A stretch of DNA of 64,000 nt. Source: Ignavibacteriales bacterium (GTDB lineage: Bacteria > Bacteroidota > Ignavibacteria > UBA10030). The stretch is taken from the NCBI GenBank assembly GCA_026390575.1, contig JAPLFR010000008.1:248001-312000 (forward strand), written 5' to 3'. Shown in pieces: positions 37,838 through 46,513 of the stretch. Position numbers and translations under genes: made by a program. The notes beneath the pieces are model-generated. The model made no database searches, had not been told where the DNA came from, and was given only the letters and a program-made list of their open reading frames with translations. Positions within the stretch are counted from its first letter, which is position 1; each line of letters starts with the position of its first letter.

Positions 37838-38167
37838 TTAACTAAATTGCGGAGGAGCGTGAGAAGGAAAAACTGTTGTATGGAACGGTGTTGCGATTCT
37901 TTCGGGAAGAGCGACTAAGGAAAGAATTACTGGTTCATCATAAGGATCGGCACTTGGAGCTGTATCGAAAGATACTACAGAACTGGAAACCTGGAAAGTG
38001 CAAATTGCGCAGTTATCTGGATTTCCACAATCACGGTGATTGTGGAATGCACTGACACTTATACTTGTCAGAAGCAGCATCAGCATCAATGCAGGTACAA
38101 CAATACGTAAAATACTGCGATAGTGCAGAGAGAGAGACTTCGTTCTATTTATTAGCAAATATCGCAT
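37838..38167 (-). CDS. small Cys/His-rich membrane-anchored protein (DUF2946-like)
   Basis: A 109-residue protein. After a basic N-terminus comes one hydrophobic helix (ILRIVVPALMLMLLLTSISVSA), then a short HNHRDCGNPDNCAICTF segment with two His and three Cys that could bind a metal, and a Pro-rich end (PSHAPPQFS). Small proteins with this plan are often found beside metal or TonB-linked uptake genes. It is first in the apparent operon with the porin and ABC genes. Its own start codon is uncertain. Confidence 0.65.
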   Translation of the reverse strand: MRYLLINRTKSLSLHYRSILRIVVPALMLMLLLTSISVSAFHNHRDCGNPDNCAICTFQVSSSVVSFDTAPSADPYDEPVILSLVALPERIATPFHTTVFPSHAPPQFS

Positions 38168-38525
38168 TAATTATCATATTTTCAGACGGCGAAGTAATAA
38201 ATAATTCTGTCCAATGTAATTTGAAAAATCATTAACCAGCTTCTTATTCATGAACGATAATAACGGGTGGATTGTTCCCTTCGTAGCGATGAAAAAAGAA
38301 ACAACATGGTAAGGACGTTCAGATTCTTTTCAATCTGAACAGAGGTGGTTACTTTATTATATAATAAAAAAGGGCACAACGTATTGTGCCCCTACGATAT
38401 AACCTTGTTTATTACGTGCGGTTACCCGCTATCAGTGTGCATGCAATTTATGTTGTGGGTTTTGGATATGCTCCTACGATATCACATCTTGAGAATGCGC
38501 TGCACGAATGGAACGGCATTATTCA
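38168..38525. other. intergenic region with half repeat
   Basis: 358 bp between the metal-uptake operon (promoter side) and the next minus-strand gene. It holds the second module of the composite repeat (38364-38396). No Fur/Zur-like palindrome was clear enough to mark. A plus-strand frame at 38345-38707 is a shadow over the repeat. Confidence 0.55.
38364..38400. repeat. second module of composite repeat (copy h)
   Basis: AAAAAAGGGCACAACGTATTG followed by TGCCCCTACGATAT. The hairpin GGGCACAACG/TATTGTGCCC matches the second module of copies d and f; the GTGACCGTCAC arms are missing, apart from a GGTGGTTAC remnant at 38344. Confidence 0.75.
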
Positions 38526-38825
38526 TCACGCAACTTCCACAAGCGTTGCGTACCGAGCTTTCCCTTCTTTCAAGTAAGTTTCAAGGCGATTCACCAACTC
38601 TTCGCCGCTCTCCGTCATTCCATCTTCGAGTGCTTCATATTCTTCTACCGAATTGCAGACAAATTCTTCTACAAAAAAGTTCTTCTTCCCCTTTTGTTCG
38701 AAGATAGCATAATTCTTCTTCTGTTCGCCGGCAAAGTGATTTTTCAGTTCTTTTGCAAGAGCAAGATAGTCCTCGCGTTTTTCCGGCTTTATTTCATATG
38801 AAATTTGTAAAATGACTTTCGACAT
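38526..38825 (-). CDS. small conserved protein, possible dimeric alpha/beta barrel
   Basis: A 99-residue protein, no signal peptide. The start VILQISYEIKPEKREDYLALAKELKNHF and a later YEALEDGM resemble small ferredoxin-like (antibiotic-biosynthesis-monooxygenase-like) barrels, which bind diverse small molecules. No catalytic residues can be assigned. Well-formed gene with a GAAAGAAACC leader; 29 bp downstream of the peptidase gene. Confidence 0.65.
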   Translation of the reverse strand: MSKVILQISYEIKPEKREDYLALAKELKNHFAGEQKKNYAIFEQKGKKNFFVEEFVCNSVEEYEALEDGMTESGEELVNRLETYLKEGKARYATLVEVA

Positions 38826-38854
38826 AGGTTTCTTTCTTGAAATAATGAATTGAA

Positions 38855-39232
38855 TTATTTAAAATTTTTCATTGCGTTTCGAATTTCCAACTCACTCATC
38901 CCGAAATAATGCCCTAGTTCATGAAGCAATACTTCTTGAATACGGTCGGACACTTCCTCATCGTTTCTGCAAACAGATTCAATGTTTACCTGATACAAAG
39001 AAATCTTATCGGGAGTTGTCGGATTTGTTCCGTACCATGTTCCCCGATGTGTTAACGGTATTCCTTGATACAAGCCCAAGAGAGATGTTTTGCCGACATG
39101 CATGTTGTGCATGACATCTTCCGAAGGATAATCCTCCACAATGATGTGAACATTATCAATCTTGTCGCCGAATATTCTTGGCAAACCTTCAAATACTTCT
39201 TCAGCTATGTCCTCAAATTTTTCTCGTGTCAT
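38855..39232 (-). CDS. zincin-like metallopeptidase family protein
   Basis: A 125-residue protein with the zinc-binding HELGHYFGMSE motif (HExxH, then a Ser-Glu region) at about residues 105-115 and the conserved EVFEGLPRIFGDKIDNVHIIVEDYP at the start. This matches the short zincin-like family (PF06262 type), whose members are often next to unrelated genes and whose substrates are unknown. Cytoplasmic; no signal peptide. Confidence 0.87.
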   Translation of the reverse strand: MTREKFEDIAEEVFEGLPRIFGDKIDNVHIIVEDYPSEDVMHNMHVGKTSLLGLYQGIPLTHRGTWYGTNPTTPDKISLYQVNIESVCRNDEEVSDRIQEVLLHELGHYFGMSELEIRNAMKNFK

Positions 39233-39254
39233 TGCTTCCTGCGGATTCGTTACT

Positions 39255-39962
39255 CTAAAATATTTTCAGCACATATCCGCCGCCAGCCACTAATCCAATC
39301 ACAAGAAGTCCATACACAACCGAACTCATCACTATTGATTTCCATAAAGAGATTTGATTGCCTACATTCGTTCCAATGATTAAAAGCACCCATGCCCACA
39401 CCGCCAAAGAAAAATCAAGTCCGATCAGCAGTATATAGAGTATCGGTTTGATTGTTATCGGAGGCGGATTAAATGTGAAGAAGTACATACCAAAAGTCAA
39501 TAATTCAAGCGGTAATACTAAGAATAACGATAGTACGATCGGAGTTAATGAATAACTTGTAATGCCCAATGAGGTACGGAATGATACTTTATTACCCAAT
39601 ATTTTCGATATGCCCCAATGAAGCGAAGAAGCAATGGGACAAAGCACGATGCCTAAAGGGATGCCAATCAGAATTGCTAAAAAAATGAGTACGAGAATAT
39701 TCTCGAATCGATCTCCAATCTTGAAATGCCAAAATCCTGCGAATGTGACGGCAATCCCAGACAACGTATAGAGGAACACTGCATAATTTTTATGTTCTGC
39801 ACGCATAATCAATCGAAAAGCATCTCGAGGGTTTTCGATGATTTTCCATAGCACATCAAACAAGTCCAAATTAGGAACCCGATTTTGCAAAAAACTACCG
39901 CACTTTTTGCAGATTGTCGCGTATTGGTCGTTTTCTGTCTGACAAACCGAACATTTGATCAT
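39255..39962 (-). CDS. Yip1-domain membrane protein with N-terminal zinc ribbon
   Basis: A 235-residue protein. A zinc ribbon opens it (CSVCQTENDQYATICKKCG, CxxC...CxxC), followed by five hydrophobic helices with the Yip1-like DVLWKIIENPRDAFR start. I chose the ATG at 39962; nine earlier codons from a TTG have no family support. Function unknown; Yip1 proteins are integral membrane proteins without an assigned bacterial role. Confidence 0.75.
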   Translation of the reverse strand: MIKCSVCQTENDQYATICKKCGSFLQNRVPNLDLFDVLWKIIENPRDAFRLIMRAEHKNYAVFLYTLSGIAVTFAGFWHFKIGDRFENILVLIFLAILIGIPLGIVLCPIASSLHWGISKILGNKVSFRTSLGITSYSLTPIVLSLFLVLPLELLTFGMYFFTFNPPPITIKPILYILLIGLDFSLAVWAWVLLIIGTNVGNQISLWKSIVMSSVVYGLLVIGLVAGGGYVLKIF

Positions 39963-40058
39963 AGAATTTTGTATTTCTTGAGTTATCAAGCTAAACGAAG
40001 TTAGGAAGATTGTGCTACGGAAGCAACGCTTTTTTGAAAAGGATTAGAAGAAATCCCA

Positions 40059-41435
40059 TCACGTCAAACGTTTAAATTTTGCGGTAAAGTGCCGAAGTGT
40101 TGGTGCTTCTTCGATAATTTTGAAACCTTTTAATTTAGTGCGATTCTTAAATACTTCTTCTGCTACTTCGACCACGTAATCCATATGGCTTTGCGTATAG
40201 ACTCGTCGCGGAATAGCAAGGCGCACCAGTTCCATCGGTGGAGAAATAAGTGCGCCGCTCTTTGAATCATACTTACCAAACATTACGCTTCCTATTTCTA
40301 CACTTCGTACTCCGCCGACACGAAAGAACTCGCTTACCACTGCTTGTCCTGGATATTGATGAGGTGGGATGTGCGGTAAGAATTGCTTTGCATCGATATA
40401 GATTGCATGTCCGCCCGGCGGTTGAACAATGGGAATTCCAATTGCGGTGAATTTATCGCCAAGGTATTCCACAGAACGGATTCGATAACGAAGGTAATCT
40501 TCATCAAGAATTTCATCCAGGCCTTGAGCAATAGCTTCTAGATCCCGTCCGGCCAAGCCGCCGTACGTGGGAAATCCTTCAGTAACAATCAGAAGGTTTC
40601 TCGATTTCACAGCGAGCTCATTGTCATTCATTGCCAGAAAACCGCCGATGTTTGCGAGTGCGTCTTTTTTTGCACTCATCGTGCAGCCGTCGGCATAGGA
40701 AAACATTTCGCGCGCAATCTCACGAACAGATTTTTTTGAATATCCTTTCTCGCGTAATTTAATGAAGTAGGCATTTTCTGCAAATCGGCAGGCGTCAAGA
40801 AACAATGGAATTCCATGTTTCCGAAGTATTTTTTTTGTTTGCCGGATATTTTCCATGGAGACCGGCTGCCCGCCGCCGGAATTATTTGTTACTGTTATCA
40901 TACAGAGCGGTATGTTCGCCGCTCCCTTTTCCTCAATAAAGTTCTTCAACGCTGCAATGTCCATGTTCCCTTTGAAGTCGGCAATGAGATTTGGATGTTT
41001 TCCTGTCTCATTCAGCATATCCACAGCTTCAGCGCCTGAGTATTCCACATTTGCACGAGTCGTATCAAAATGCGTATTGTTCGGGATCCATTTGCCTTGA
41101 GCGCCGACAATGGAAAAAAGAATCTTTTCTGCAGCGCGTCCTTGATGTGTTGGAATAATATATGTAAATCCTGTCAGCGCGCGGACAGTTTTCTCAAAGC
41201 GGTAAAAACTTTTTGAACCCGCATACGACTCATCGCCATCCATCATACCGGACCATTGCTTTGCACTCATAGCAGAAGTCCCGCTGTCCGTGAGTAAATC
41301 GATAAGAACATCTTCCGCCGGAATCAGGAATGGATTATAGTACGCGGTACGTAAAATGTTTTCTCGCTGATGTTCGCTCGTGAACTTGATGGGTTCGATG
41401 GATTTGATCTTAAATGGTTCAATAATTGTTTTCAT
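40059..41435 (-). CDS. tnaA: tryptophanase
   Basis: PLP enzyme that splits tryptophan into indole, pyruvate and ammonia. The 458-residue chain shares the fold and motifs of the tyrosine phenol-lyase at 16420 (LLTDSGTSAMS, THQGRAAEK, VTNNSGGGQPVSM, MSAKKDALANIGGF with PLP Lys257), but has Ile381 in VEIGSVMFG where the phenol-lyase has Arg, and NNTHFDTTR in place of GNMYFTTTR. These are tryptophanase features. No TnaC-like leader peptide was found upstream. Confidence 0.87.
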   Translation of the reverse strand: MKTIIEPFKIKSIEPIKFTSEHQRENILRTAYYNPFLIPAEDVLIDLLTDSGTSAMSAKQWSGMMDGDESYAGSKSFYRFEKTVRALTGFTYIIPTHQGRAAEKILFSIVGAQGKWIPNNTHFDTTRANVEYSGAEAVDMLNETGKHPNLIADFKGNMDIAALKNFIEEKGAANIPLCMITVTNNSGGGQPVSMENIRQTKKILRKHGIPLFLDACRFAENAYFIKLREKGYSKKSVREIAREMFSYADGCTMSAKKDALANIGGFLAMNDNELAVKSRNLLIVTEGFPTYGGLAGRDLEAIAQGLDEILDEDYLRYRIRSVEYLGDKFTAIGIPIVQPPGGHAIYIDAKQFLPHIPPHQYPGQAVVSEFFRVGGVRSVEIGSVMFGKYDSKSGALISPPMELVRLAIPRRVYTQSHMDYVVEVAEEVFKNRTKLKGFKIIEEAPTLRHFTAKFKRLT

Positions 41436-41520
41436 TGTAAGATCCTCTGAAACGTTGTATCAGAAGTGATCAGAAATATAACGCTGGGAATTCCATAGTA
41501 GAGAAATGAAAGAGTAAGAA

Positions 41521-42045
41521 TTATTCTTTGTCATATTGGACAAGTGAATAAATATCGTACTCCTTCAGGTTTTTTCGTCCTTGAAGAAAAGAGAGCTCAA
41601 TCAGAAAAGATATGCCGACAATATTTGCGTGAAGTTTTTCAACAAGTTTAACGGCTGCACACATCGTTCCACCCGTTGCCAGCAAATCATCATGCAATAA
41701 AATACGCTCTCCGGGCTGGATTGCATCCACGTGCATTTCGATAACATCGGTACCGTATTCCAATGCATACTGCTCTCTCATTACTTCAGCAGGAAGCTTT
41801 CCCTTTTTCCGGATAGGAACAAAGCCCGCACCTAAACTCACTGCTAACGCTGATCCGAGGATAAATCCGCGAGATTCGATGCAGACAACCTTATCGATCT
41901 TTGAATGTTCATAGTGTTTCATTAAAAGAGCAACAGCACTCTGCAAGGCATCTGCATCCTTGAGCAGCGTCGTGATATCGCGAAAGACTATACCTTTCTT
42001 TGGAAAATCAGGAATGCTGCGGATGGCATCAGAAAGCTGTTTCAT
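41521..42045 (-). CDS. apt: adenine phosphoribosyltransferase
   Basis: Salvages adenine to AMP using PRPP. The 174-residue protein begins SIPDFPKKGIVFRDITTLL and has the PRPP loop ERILLHDDLLATGGT, both typical of bacterial Apt, plus ESRGFILGSALA and PIRKKGKLP. It starts 17 bp downstream of the enoyl-CoA hydratase stop codon on the same strand. Confidence 0.96.
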   Translation of the reverse strand: MKQLSDAIRSIPDFPKKGIVFRDITTLLKDADALQSAVALLMKHYEHSKIDKVVCIESRGFILGSALAVSLGAGFVPIRKKGKLPAEVMREQYALEYGTDVIEMHVDAIQPGERILLHDDLLATGGTMCAAVKLVEKLHANIVGISFLIELSFLQGRKNLKEYDIYSLVQYDKE

Positions 42046-42062
42046 GGTTCACCCATAATTAA

Positions 42063-42845
42063 TTACCACTTAATTGGTTTGGAATTGAGAAATGCGTCAA
42101 TCCCCCGTTTGCAATCGTCTGTCATGCGCGTCAACGCATTGAGATGAGAAGCATAATCCAGCGCATCGCTTGTTTCCATTCCATACACGCGCGCAAGAAG
42201 TTCCTTGATCAATCCCATCGAGGAGCCGCTGTTGTTTGTGATCAATTCATTTGCGAGCTGCACACCCGTCTTTTCTAAGTCGATTGCGGGTACAACTTTG
42301 CTAATAAGTCCAAGCGTAAGAGATTCTTCTGCATCGATGATGTTCCCTTGTAATACAAGCTCGCGCGCTCGTCCTTCGCCAATCCGCCTTACTAAAAATA
42401 TCAAGACAATTGCTGGAATAAGACCTATTTTCGTTTCCGTGTATCCAAATTTTGCGGTCTCACGAGCAGCGATAACGAAATCACAGATAGTCGCCAATCC
42501 GCATCCTCCGGCAAGTGCCTCTCCTTGAACGAGCGCAATGACTGGTTTTCGCAACGTATAAATCTGCTGAAAGAGCTTCATGAGATCTGTCGAGTCTTGC
42601 AGATTCTGATTGAAGTCGTATTTAGAAATACGCTGGAGATAAGAAAATTCCATACCAGAACAGAATGTATCGCCTTCTGCGCGCAATATCACTGCTTTGA
42701 TAGCGGCGTCCCTTTGCGCTTGCACAAATGCCTGCGTCAGTTCAGAGACCATCTGATCGTCAAGGGCGTTTTGTTTTTCCGGCCAGTTGAGAGAGATCAT
42801 CCCCACTCGCTTTTCGGTTTTATATGTAATACGATAGAACTCCAA
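42063..42845 (-). CDS. enoyl-CoA hydratase/isomerase family protein
   Basis: A 260-residue crotonase-fold enzyme. The CoA/oxyanion-hole segments are present (AEGDTFCSGMEFSYL and ALVQGEALAGGCGLATICDFVIAA), with the Glu in GYTETKIGLIPA in the first catalytic position. Hydratases use two Glu; only one is clearly placed, so another crotonase reaction is possible. Starts at TTG with GAGGTGA upstream; family similarity begins just after it. Confidence 0.9.
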   Translation of the reverse strand: MEFYRITYKTEKRVGMISLNWPEKQNALDDQMVSELTQAFVQAQRDAAIKAVILRAEGDTFCSGMEFSYLQRISKYDFNQNLQDSTDLMKLFQQIYTLRKPVIALVQGEALAGGCGLATICDFVIAARETAKFGYTETKIGLIPAIVLIFLVRRIGEGRARELVLQGNIIDAEESLTLGLISKVVPAIDLEKTGVQLANELITNNSGSSMGLIKELLARVYGMETSDALDYASHLNALTRMTDDCKRGIDAFLNSKPIKW

Positions 42846-42958
42846 CTGTCACCTCGTCTGTGTTGTGAAAGTAGCAAGAAGGGAAATGAAAAGCAATGCT
42901 TCAGGTTGAGATGGATAATACATCTCGTGGTCTAGGGGAAATGACGATTTGCAGATAA

Positions 42959-43420
42959 TTATCTTTGAGCAGTGATTTTTATCTTGGTGGTTTCTTTTGG
43001 GCTCGAGAGGACAAGACTTGTTGTCGTTTTGGAAACTCCTTGCCACGATTGAATCTTCGATAATAATTTTTCTAAACCTTCAGTATTTTCTGTCCGCACT
43101 TTCAATAAATGTGTGCCATTCCCTGTTATTGCATGACACTCCTGGATGTCGTCAGTTTTCATAACATGTTCAAGCACCGTTTGATAGTGTCTCGATGAAT
43201 CTACTGTCACAACAACAAATGCAGTAATGTCTTTTCCCAGACGCTTGTGGTCCAGTCTTGTGTAATATCCTTGGATGATCCCCTCTTGTTCAAGCTTATG
43301 CATTCGCTCACTGACGGCAGGAAGCGAGAGCCCTACCTTCTCTGCTAATTCGTTCCGTTTCGTTCTTCCTTCCACTTGAAGAATATCAAGCAATTCACAA
43401 TCTATTTTATCGAGCATCAT
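42959..43420 (-). CDS. Lrp/AsnC family transcriptional regulator
   Basis: A 153-residue regulator. The N-terminal winged helix-turn-helix is DCELLDILQVEGRTKRNELAEKVGLSLPAVSERMHKLEQEGIIQGY. The C-terminal RAM domain binds amino acids (ITAFVVVTVDSSRHYQ; HAITGNGTHLLKV). It probably senses an amino acid; target genes are unknown, but the amino-acid lyase genes of the window are candidates. A 410-bp gene-free region lies upstream. Confidence 0.93.
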   Translation of the reverse strand: MMLDKIDCELLDILQVEGRTKRNELAEKVGLSLPAVSERMHKLEQEGIIQGYYTRLDHKRLGKDITAFVVVTVDSSRHYQTVLEHVMKTDDIQECHAITGNGTHLLKVRTENTEGLEKLLSKIQSWQGVSKTTTSLVLSSPKETTKIKITAQR

Positions 43421-43830
43421 AATCGTTATCCTTCTTTGTTAACGTAATATTCATTGAATACGATACTATATTAACAATTTCAACTTATTCACTAACAAAT
43501 GTTAAGATTTCTACGACTAAGATGCAAGCACTATATAGGAAATATACTTACTCGGCCGCCGTTATTGTGGAGAATAAAATGAAGGACTAATTTGAATTGA
43601 CAATATACTATACAGCGTTCGATAAATTCAGTAATGACTATTCCCACTTTTCCAAATTCTTGAATGGATACAAATCAAGTATATGTTCCTACAGTATTCG
43701 AGGAAACCGTTTAATGATGCCAATTACAATTCAATAACCCGTAACATACCATCCAGAAAATTTATCAAGAACGGAGTCATCCATTCCATCCAATAGGATG
43801 ACCCCGTTTAATAAAGTTTTTCCAATATGA
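43421..43830. other. intergenic region between regulator and Gly-rich lipoprotein gene
   Basis: 410 bp without a supported gene. The end nearest the lipoprotein gene holds a hairpin that may terminate it (43770-43808). Nothing else recognisable; presumably also carries the lrp-family promoter. Confidence 0.5.
43770..43808 (-). terminator. possible terminator of the Gly-rich lipoprotein gene
   Basis: Arms AACGGAGTCATCC and GGATGACCCCGTT, with one mismatch and a 13-base loop, 22 bp beyond the stop codon on the minus strand. The T tract after it is weak (TTCTTGATAAATTTTC). Confidence 0.45.
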
Positions 43831-44982
43831 CTAATATGGTTGTATGATTGGACTACGGCTTAGACCAGGAGCACCACCATTACCAATTTGACCAGCAATA
43901 CCATTTTGACCATCTGGAACAGCGGATCCTGGAATAGAATTTTGATTATGATTTCCCCATGCTACAATATCTACGACTATATTCATCGGTTGCCCAATTC
44001 CTTTGGCACCAGGAGTGCCTGGATTTCCACCTAAGCCGGGATTCCCTCCATTTGAGTTACAATTGATATTCGCACCTGGAGCTAAATAATGATAATAGAC
44101 AGTAATAGATCCTGCGTTTCCACCATTACTTCCATTTCCGCCACTGCCAGCACTACCACCATTAAACGCAGGTACCGGAATCACAGTTTGATAATTATTA
44201 GTTAAATAAAAGCCGTACTCCCAACGGTCAATATATACATTATTGCTAATTACCTGACGTTCGTATCGATAATAATCAGAATTACCACCACTACCGCCAT
44301 TACCACCATTACCACCGTTGCCACCTCTTCCTCCATAAGTATCTATCTGAATAGAACTCATAATGTAAGTAATAGTTAAAAGTGCATCCGAGCCATTAGT
44401 ACCATTACTTGTAGCATCATTACCTCTTCCACCATTTGTACCGTTTCTATTATTATTGAATCCAGGAAACTCGCCAGAGTCACCATTCGTTCCGCTTCCA
44501 CCATCTCCGCCAGGACCCCCATGTGAGCCAGAATCATATGTCTTTTGCAAACTTCCACTCTTAACTAATTTTATGTCTTGCGCTGCAGATGCAGAGGTGT
44601 TAATGATGCCATTACCATAAAGAGTATCTGCTTTGATATAAAGTGATTTACTTGATTTTATTTCACCTTTTAACTCGATTGTTGTCGCATTAATTTTTAC
44701 TATTTCCTCAATAATAAGATTACCTCTTATATAAAGCTTATCAAAATCGTACGTCTTTATTCCTGATGAACTTTTATTAAGAGACGATGGAAGCTTTGTT
44801 AAGAAACATGTATTCCCTTCTGGAACTGTAAGAATCTTTCCATCAAATATGATTCCATCAGCTGCCGATATTCCGTTAGTTGCAATGGGATTCTCGGGAC
44901 CAGTTGGTGTCTGCTCTTTACAAGAGTAAAGCAGACATAGACAAACAATACAACTCCAAAAGAACACCTTTTGGTGTTTCAT
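43831..44982 (-). CDS. glycine-rich, collagen-like lipoprotein
   Basis: A 383-residue protein with a lipoprotein signal ending LLYSC (Cys21), so probably anchored in a membrane facing the periplasm or exterior. The middle and end are built from Gly-rich low-complexity blocks (GGPGGDGGSGTNGDSG, GGRGGNGGNGGNGGSGG, GNPGLGGNPGTPGAKG), often in Gly-X-Y rhythm, interrupted by beta-rich segments such as TYGGRGG and DIVAWGNHNQNS. An AGGAGG site precedes the ATG. Function unknown; may be a surface or adhesion protein. Confidence 0.75.
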   Translation of the reverse strand: MKHQKVFFWSCIVCLCLLYSCKEQTPTGPENPIATNGISAADGIIFDGKILTVPEGNTCFLTKLPSSLNKSSSGIKTYDFDKLYIRGNLIIEEIVKINATTIELKGEIKSSKSLYIKADTLYGNGIINTSASAAQDIKLVKSGSLQKTYDSGSHGGPGGDGGSGTNGDSGEFPGFNNNRNGTNGGRGNDATSNGTNGSDALLTITYIMSSIQIDTYGGRGGNGGNGGNGGSGGNSDYYRYERQVISNNVYIDRWEYGFYLTNNYQTVIPVPAFNGGSAGSGGNGSNGGNAGSITVYYHYLAPGANINCNSNGGNPGLGGNPGTPGAKGIGQPMNIVVDIVAWGNHNQNSIPGSAVPDGQNGIAGQIGNGGAPGLSRSPIIQPY

Positions 44983-45105
44983 ATAACCTCCTATGTATGG
45001 TTAGTGAGAGATGGATTGGTATCTCGATTGCACCTTTCGCCCCTTATTGAGAAGGATAGTCAATTGCAATCACAATAATAAAGTCAATTTATAATCAATA
45101 GTCAA

Positions 45106-45750
45106 TCAAATTCGCAGTAGCTGAATCCCTTTTTGAATAGATTCTGCTTTAAACACCGCGGTCCCGGCGACAAGAACATTTGCACCTGCTTCCACAACGG
45201 AACGTGCTGTGGTTATATCTATTCCGCCATCGACTTCCAATAAAATATCTTTTTTTGAACGGTTAATCATTTCTCTCGTTTCTTGAATTTTTCTGAGAGA
45301 CTGTTTGATGAAGTGTTGACCGCCAAATCCCGGCTCAACCGTCATAATGAGGATAAGATCGATTTCATCGATCACTTCCTGAAGCATAGCGATTGGAGTT
45401 GATGGATTCAGCGCGACTCCGGCTTTACTGCCGCTTTCTTTTATTGTTTGAATCGTCTGATACAGATGGGGACATGTTTCCTGATGCACGGTGATAATAT
45501 CTGCTCCCGCAGAACGAAACGCGGCAAGTATTTTTTCCGGTTCTTCGATCATCAAATGTACGTCTAAGGGAAGTTTTGTACATTGCCGCACTGCATCCAC
45601 AAGTGAGGGACCAAATGTAATATTAGGAACAAAATGTCCGTCCATGACATCAAGATGTATCCAATCAGCTCCACCCTGTTCAGCTTCGGCAATCTGTTTT
45701 CCAAGATTACTAAAATTTGCAGCGAGCAATGAAGGCGCAATTTTTATCAT
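45106..45750 (-). CDS. rpe: ribulose-phosphate 3-epimerase
   Basis: Interconverts ribulose 5-phosphate and xylulose 5-phosphate in the pentose phosphate pathway. The TIM-barrel motifs are intact: IAPSLLAANFSNL, WIHLDVMDGHFVPN (metal-binding His/Asp), LDVHLMIEEPE, MTVEPGFGGQ and VDGGI. The ATG at 45750 has AGGA upstream and fits the family start; the open frame reaches 15 codons further into the end of the PASTA gene. Confidence 0.95.
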   Translation of the reverse strand: MIKIAPSLLAANFSNLGKQIAEAEQGGADWIHLDVMDGHFVPNITFGPSLVDAVRQCTKLPLDVHLMIEEPEKILAAFRSAGADIITVHQETCPHLYQTIQTIKESGSKAGVALNPSTPIAMLQEVIDEIDLILIMTVEPGFGGQHFIKQSLRKIQETREMINRSKKDILLEVDGGIDITTARSVVEAGANVLVAGTAVFKAESIQKGIQLLRI

Positions 45751-45754
45751 CTTA

Positions 45755-46513
45755 TTAATTCCTAATTTTATTGTCGGTGCCAGCCTTTTGAGCAATAATG
45801 AGATCTATGGATTGTCCCAATTGCACAAGTTCGCCGGCACGCGGGTTTTGTTCAAGTATCGTGTTAGGAAGGATATCACTATTCATTTGATAGCTCGTGT
45901 TCCCAATTCGAAATCCGTTATCGATAAGTATTTTTTCAGCTTCATTGAGAGTCTTTAATGAAACATCTGGCACCGGAAGTTTGTCGGTAGAGCGTCCTTG
46001 ACTTACAGTGACATTGATGATATTGCCACTTCTAATTTTCGCGCCTGGCAGAATCTCTTGCCGAATAATCGTGTTTGCAAAGATCTCTTCTGATGGTTCA
46101 AACGAAATTGTTCCAAGTTTGAGATTGCATTTTTCAAGATTGAAAACTGCCTCACGCACAGATTTGCCTTTCAAATTTGGAACATCAACAAGTTCTTCTC
46201 CTCCGCTAATAGTTAAATAAACACCTCTATCTCGTTTTACTTCTGATTCGGCAATTGGATTTTGTAACGTGACTGTCCCGATTTTATACCGTTTATCATT
46301 TTTGTATTCCGCTTCTTTAGGATCCAGTCCAGCTTCTTTAATTCGTTGTTTTGCTTCTTCAAGTGGCAATCCAATGACATCAGGAACCTTCGTTGTCTTC
46401 CCCTTCTGCACGTAGAAAGGCATCAACACACTGTCAAAAAGGAAGAAAAGAATGAGTCCAATGAGCAGAACAATGCTGAATGGTTTTGCAATTTTCTTTA
46501 GTTTCGTTTTCAT
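45755..46513 (-). CDS. PASTA-domain protein
   Basis: A 252-residue protein with one N-terminal membrane helix (FSIVLLIGLILFFLFDSVLMPF) and three PASTA repeats, each with the V-P-D/N-V-(I/V)-G-x-x-x-x-E-A pattern: TKVPDVIGLPLEEAKQ, VDVPNLKGKSVREAV and LPVPDVSLKTLNEAE. PASTA domains bind peptidoglycan fragments; here no kinase or penicillin-binding domain is attached. Only 4 bp from rpe, so the genes probably share a transcript. Confidence 0.9.
   Translation of the reverse strand: MKTKLKKIAKPFSIVLLIGLILFFLFDSVLMPFYVQKGKTTKVPDVIGLPLEEAKQRIKEAGLDPKEAEYKNDKRYKIGTVTLQNPIAESEVKRDRGVYLTISGGEELVDVPNLKGKSVREAVFNLEKCNLKLGTISFEPSEEIFANTIIRQEILPGAKIRSGNIINVTVSQGRSTDKLPVPDVSLKTLNEAEKILIDNGFRIGNTSYQMNSDILPNTILEQNPRAGELVQLGQSIDLIIAQKAGTDNKIRN

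Noticed and set aside
29500-38400. CRISPR array made of the repeats in the accessory stretch
   Set aside because: Repeats are palindromic, irregularly spaced, of several kinds and have no uniform spacers; no cas genes are present.
38345-38707. Plus-strand ORF of 120 codons
   Set aside because: Begins in repeat copy h and then runs antisense to the well-formed gene at 38526-38825.
41436-41520. TnaC-type leader peptide for tryptophanase
   Set aside because: No short ORF with a Trp codon and no rho-dependent leader layout could be seen in the 85 bp before the next gene.
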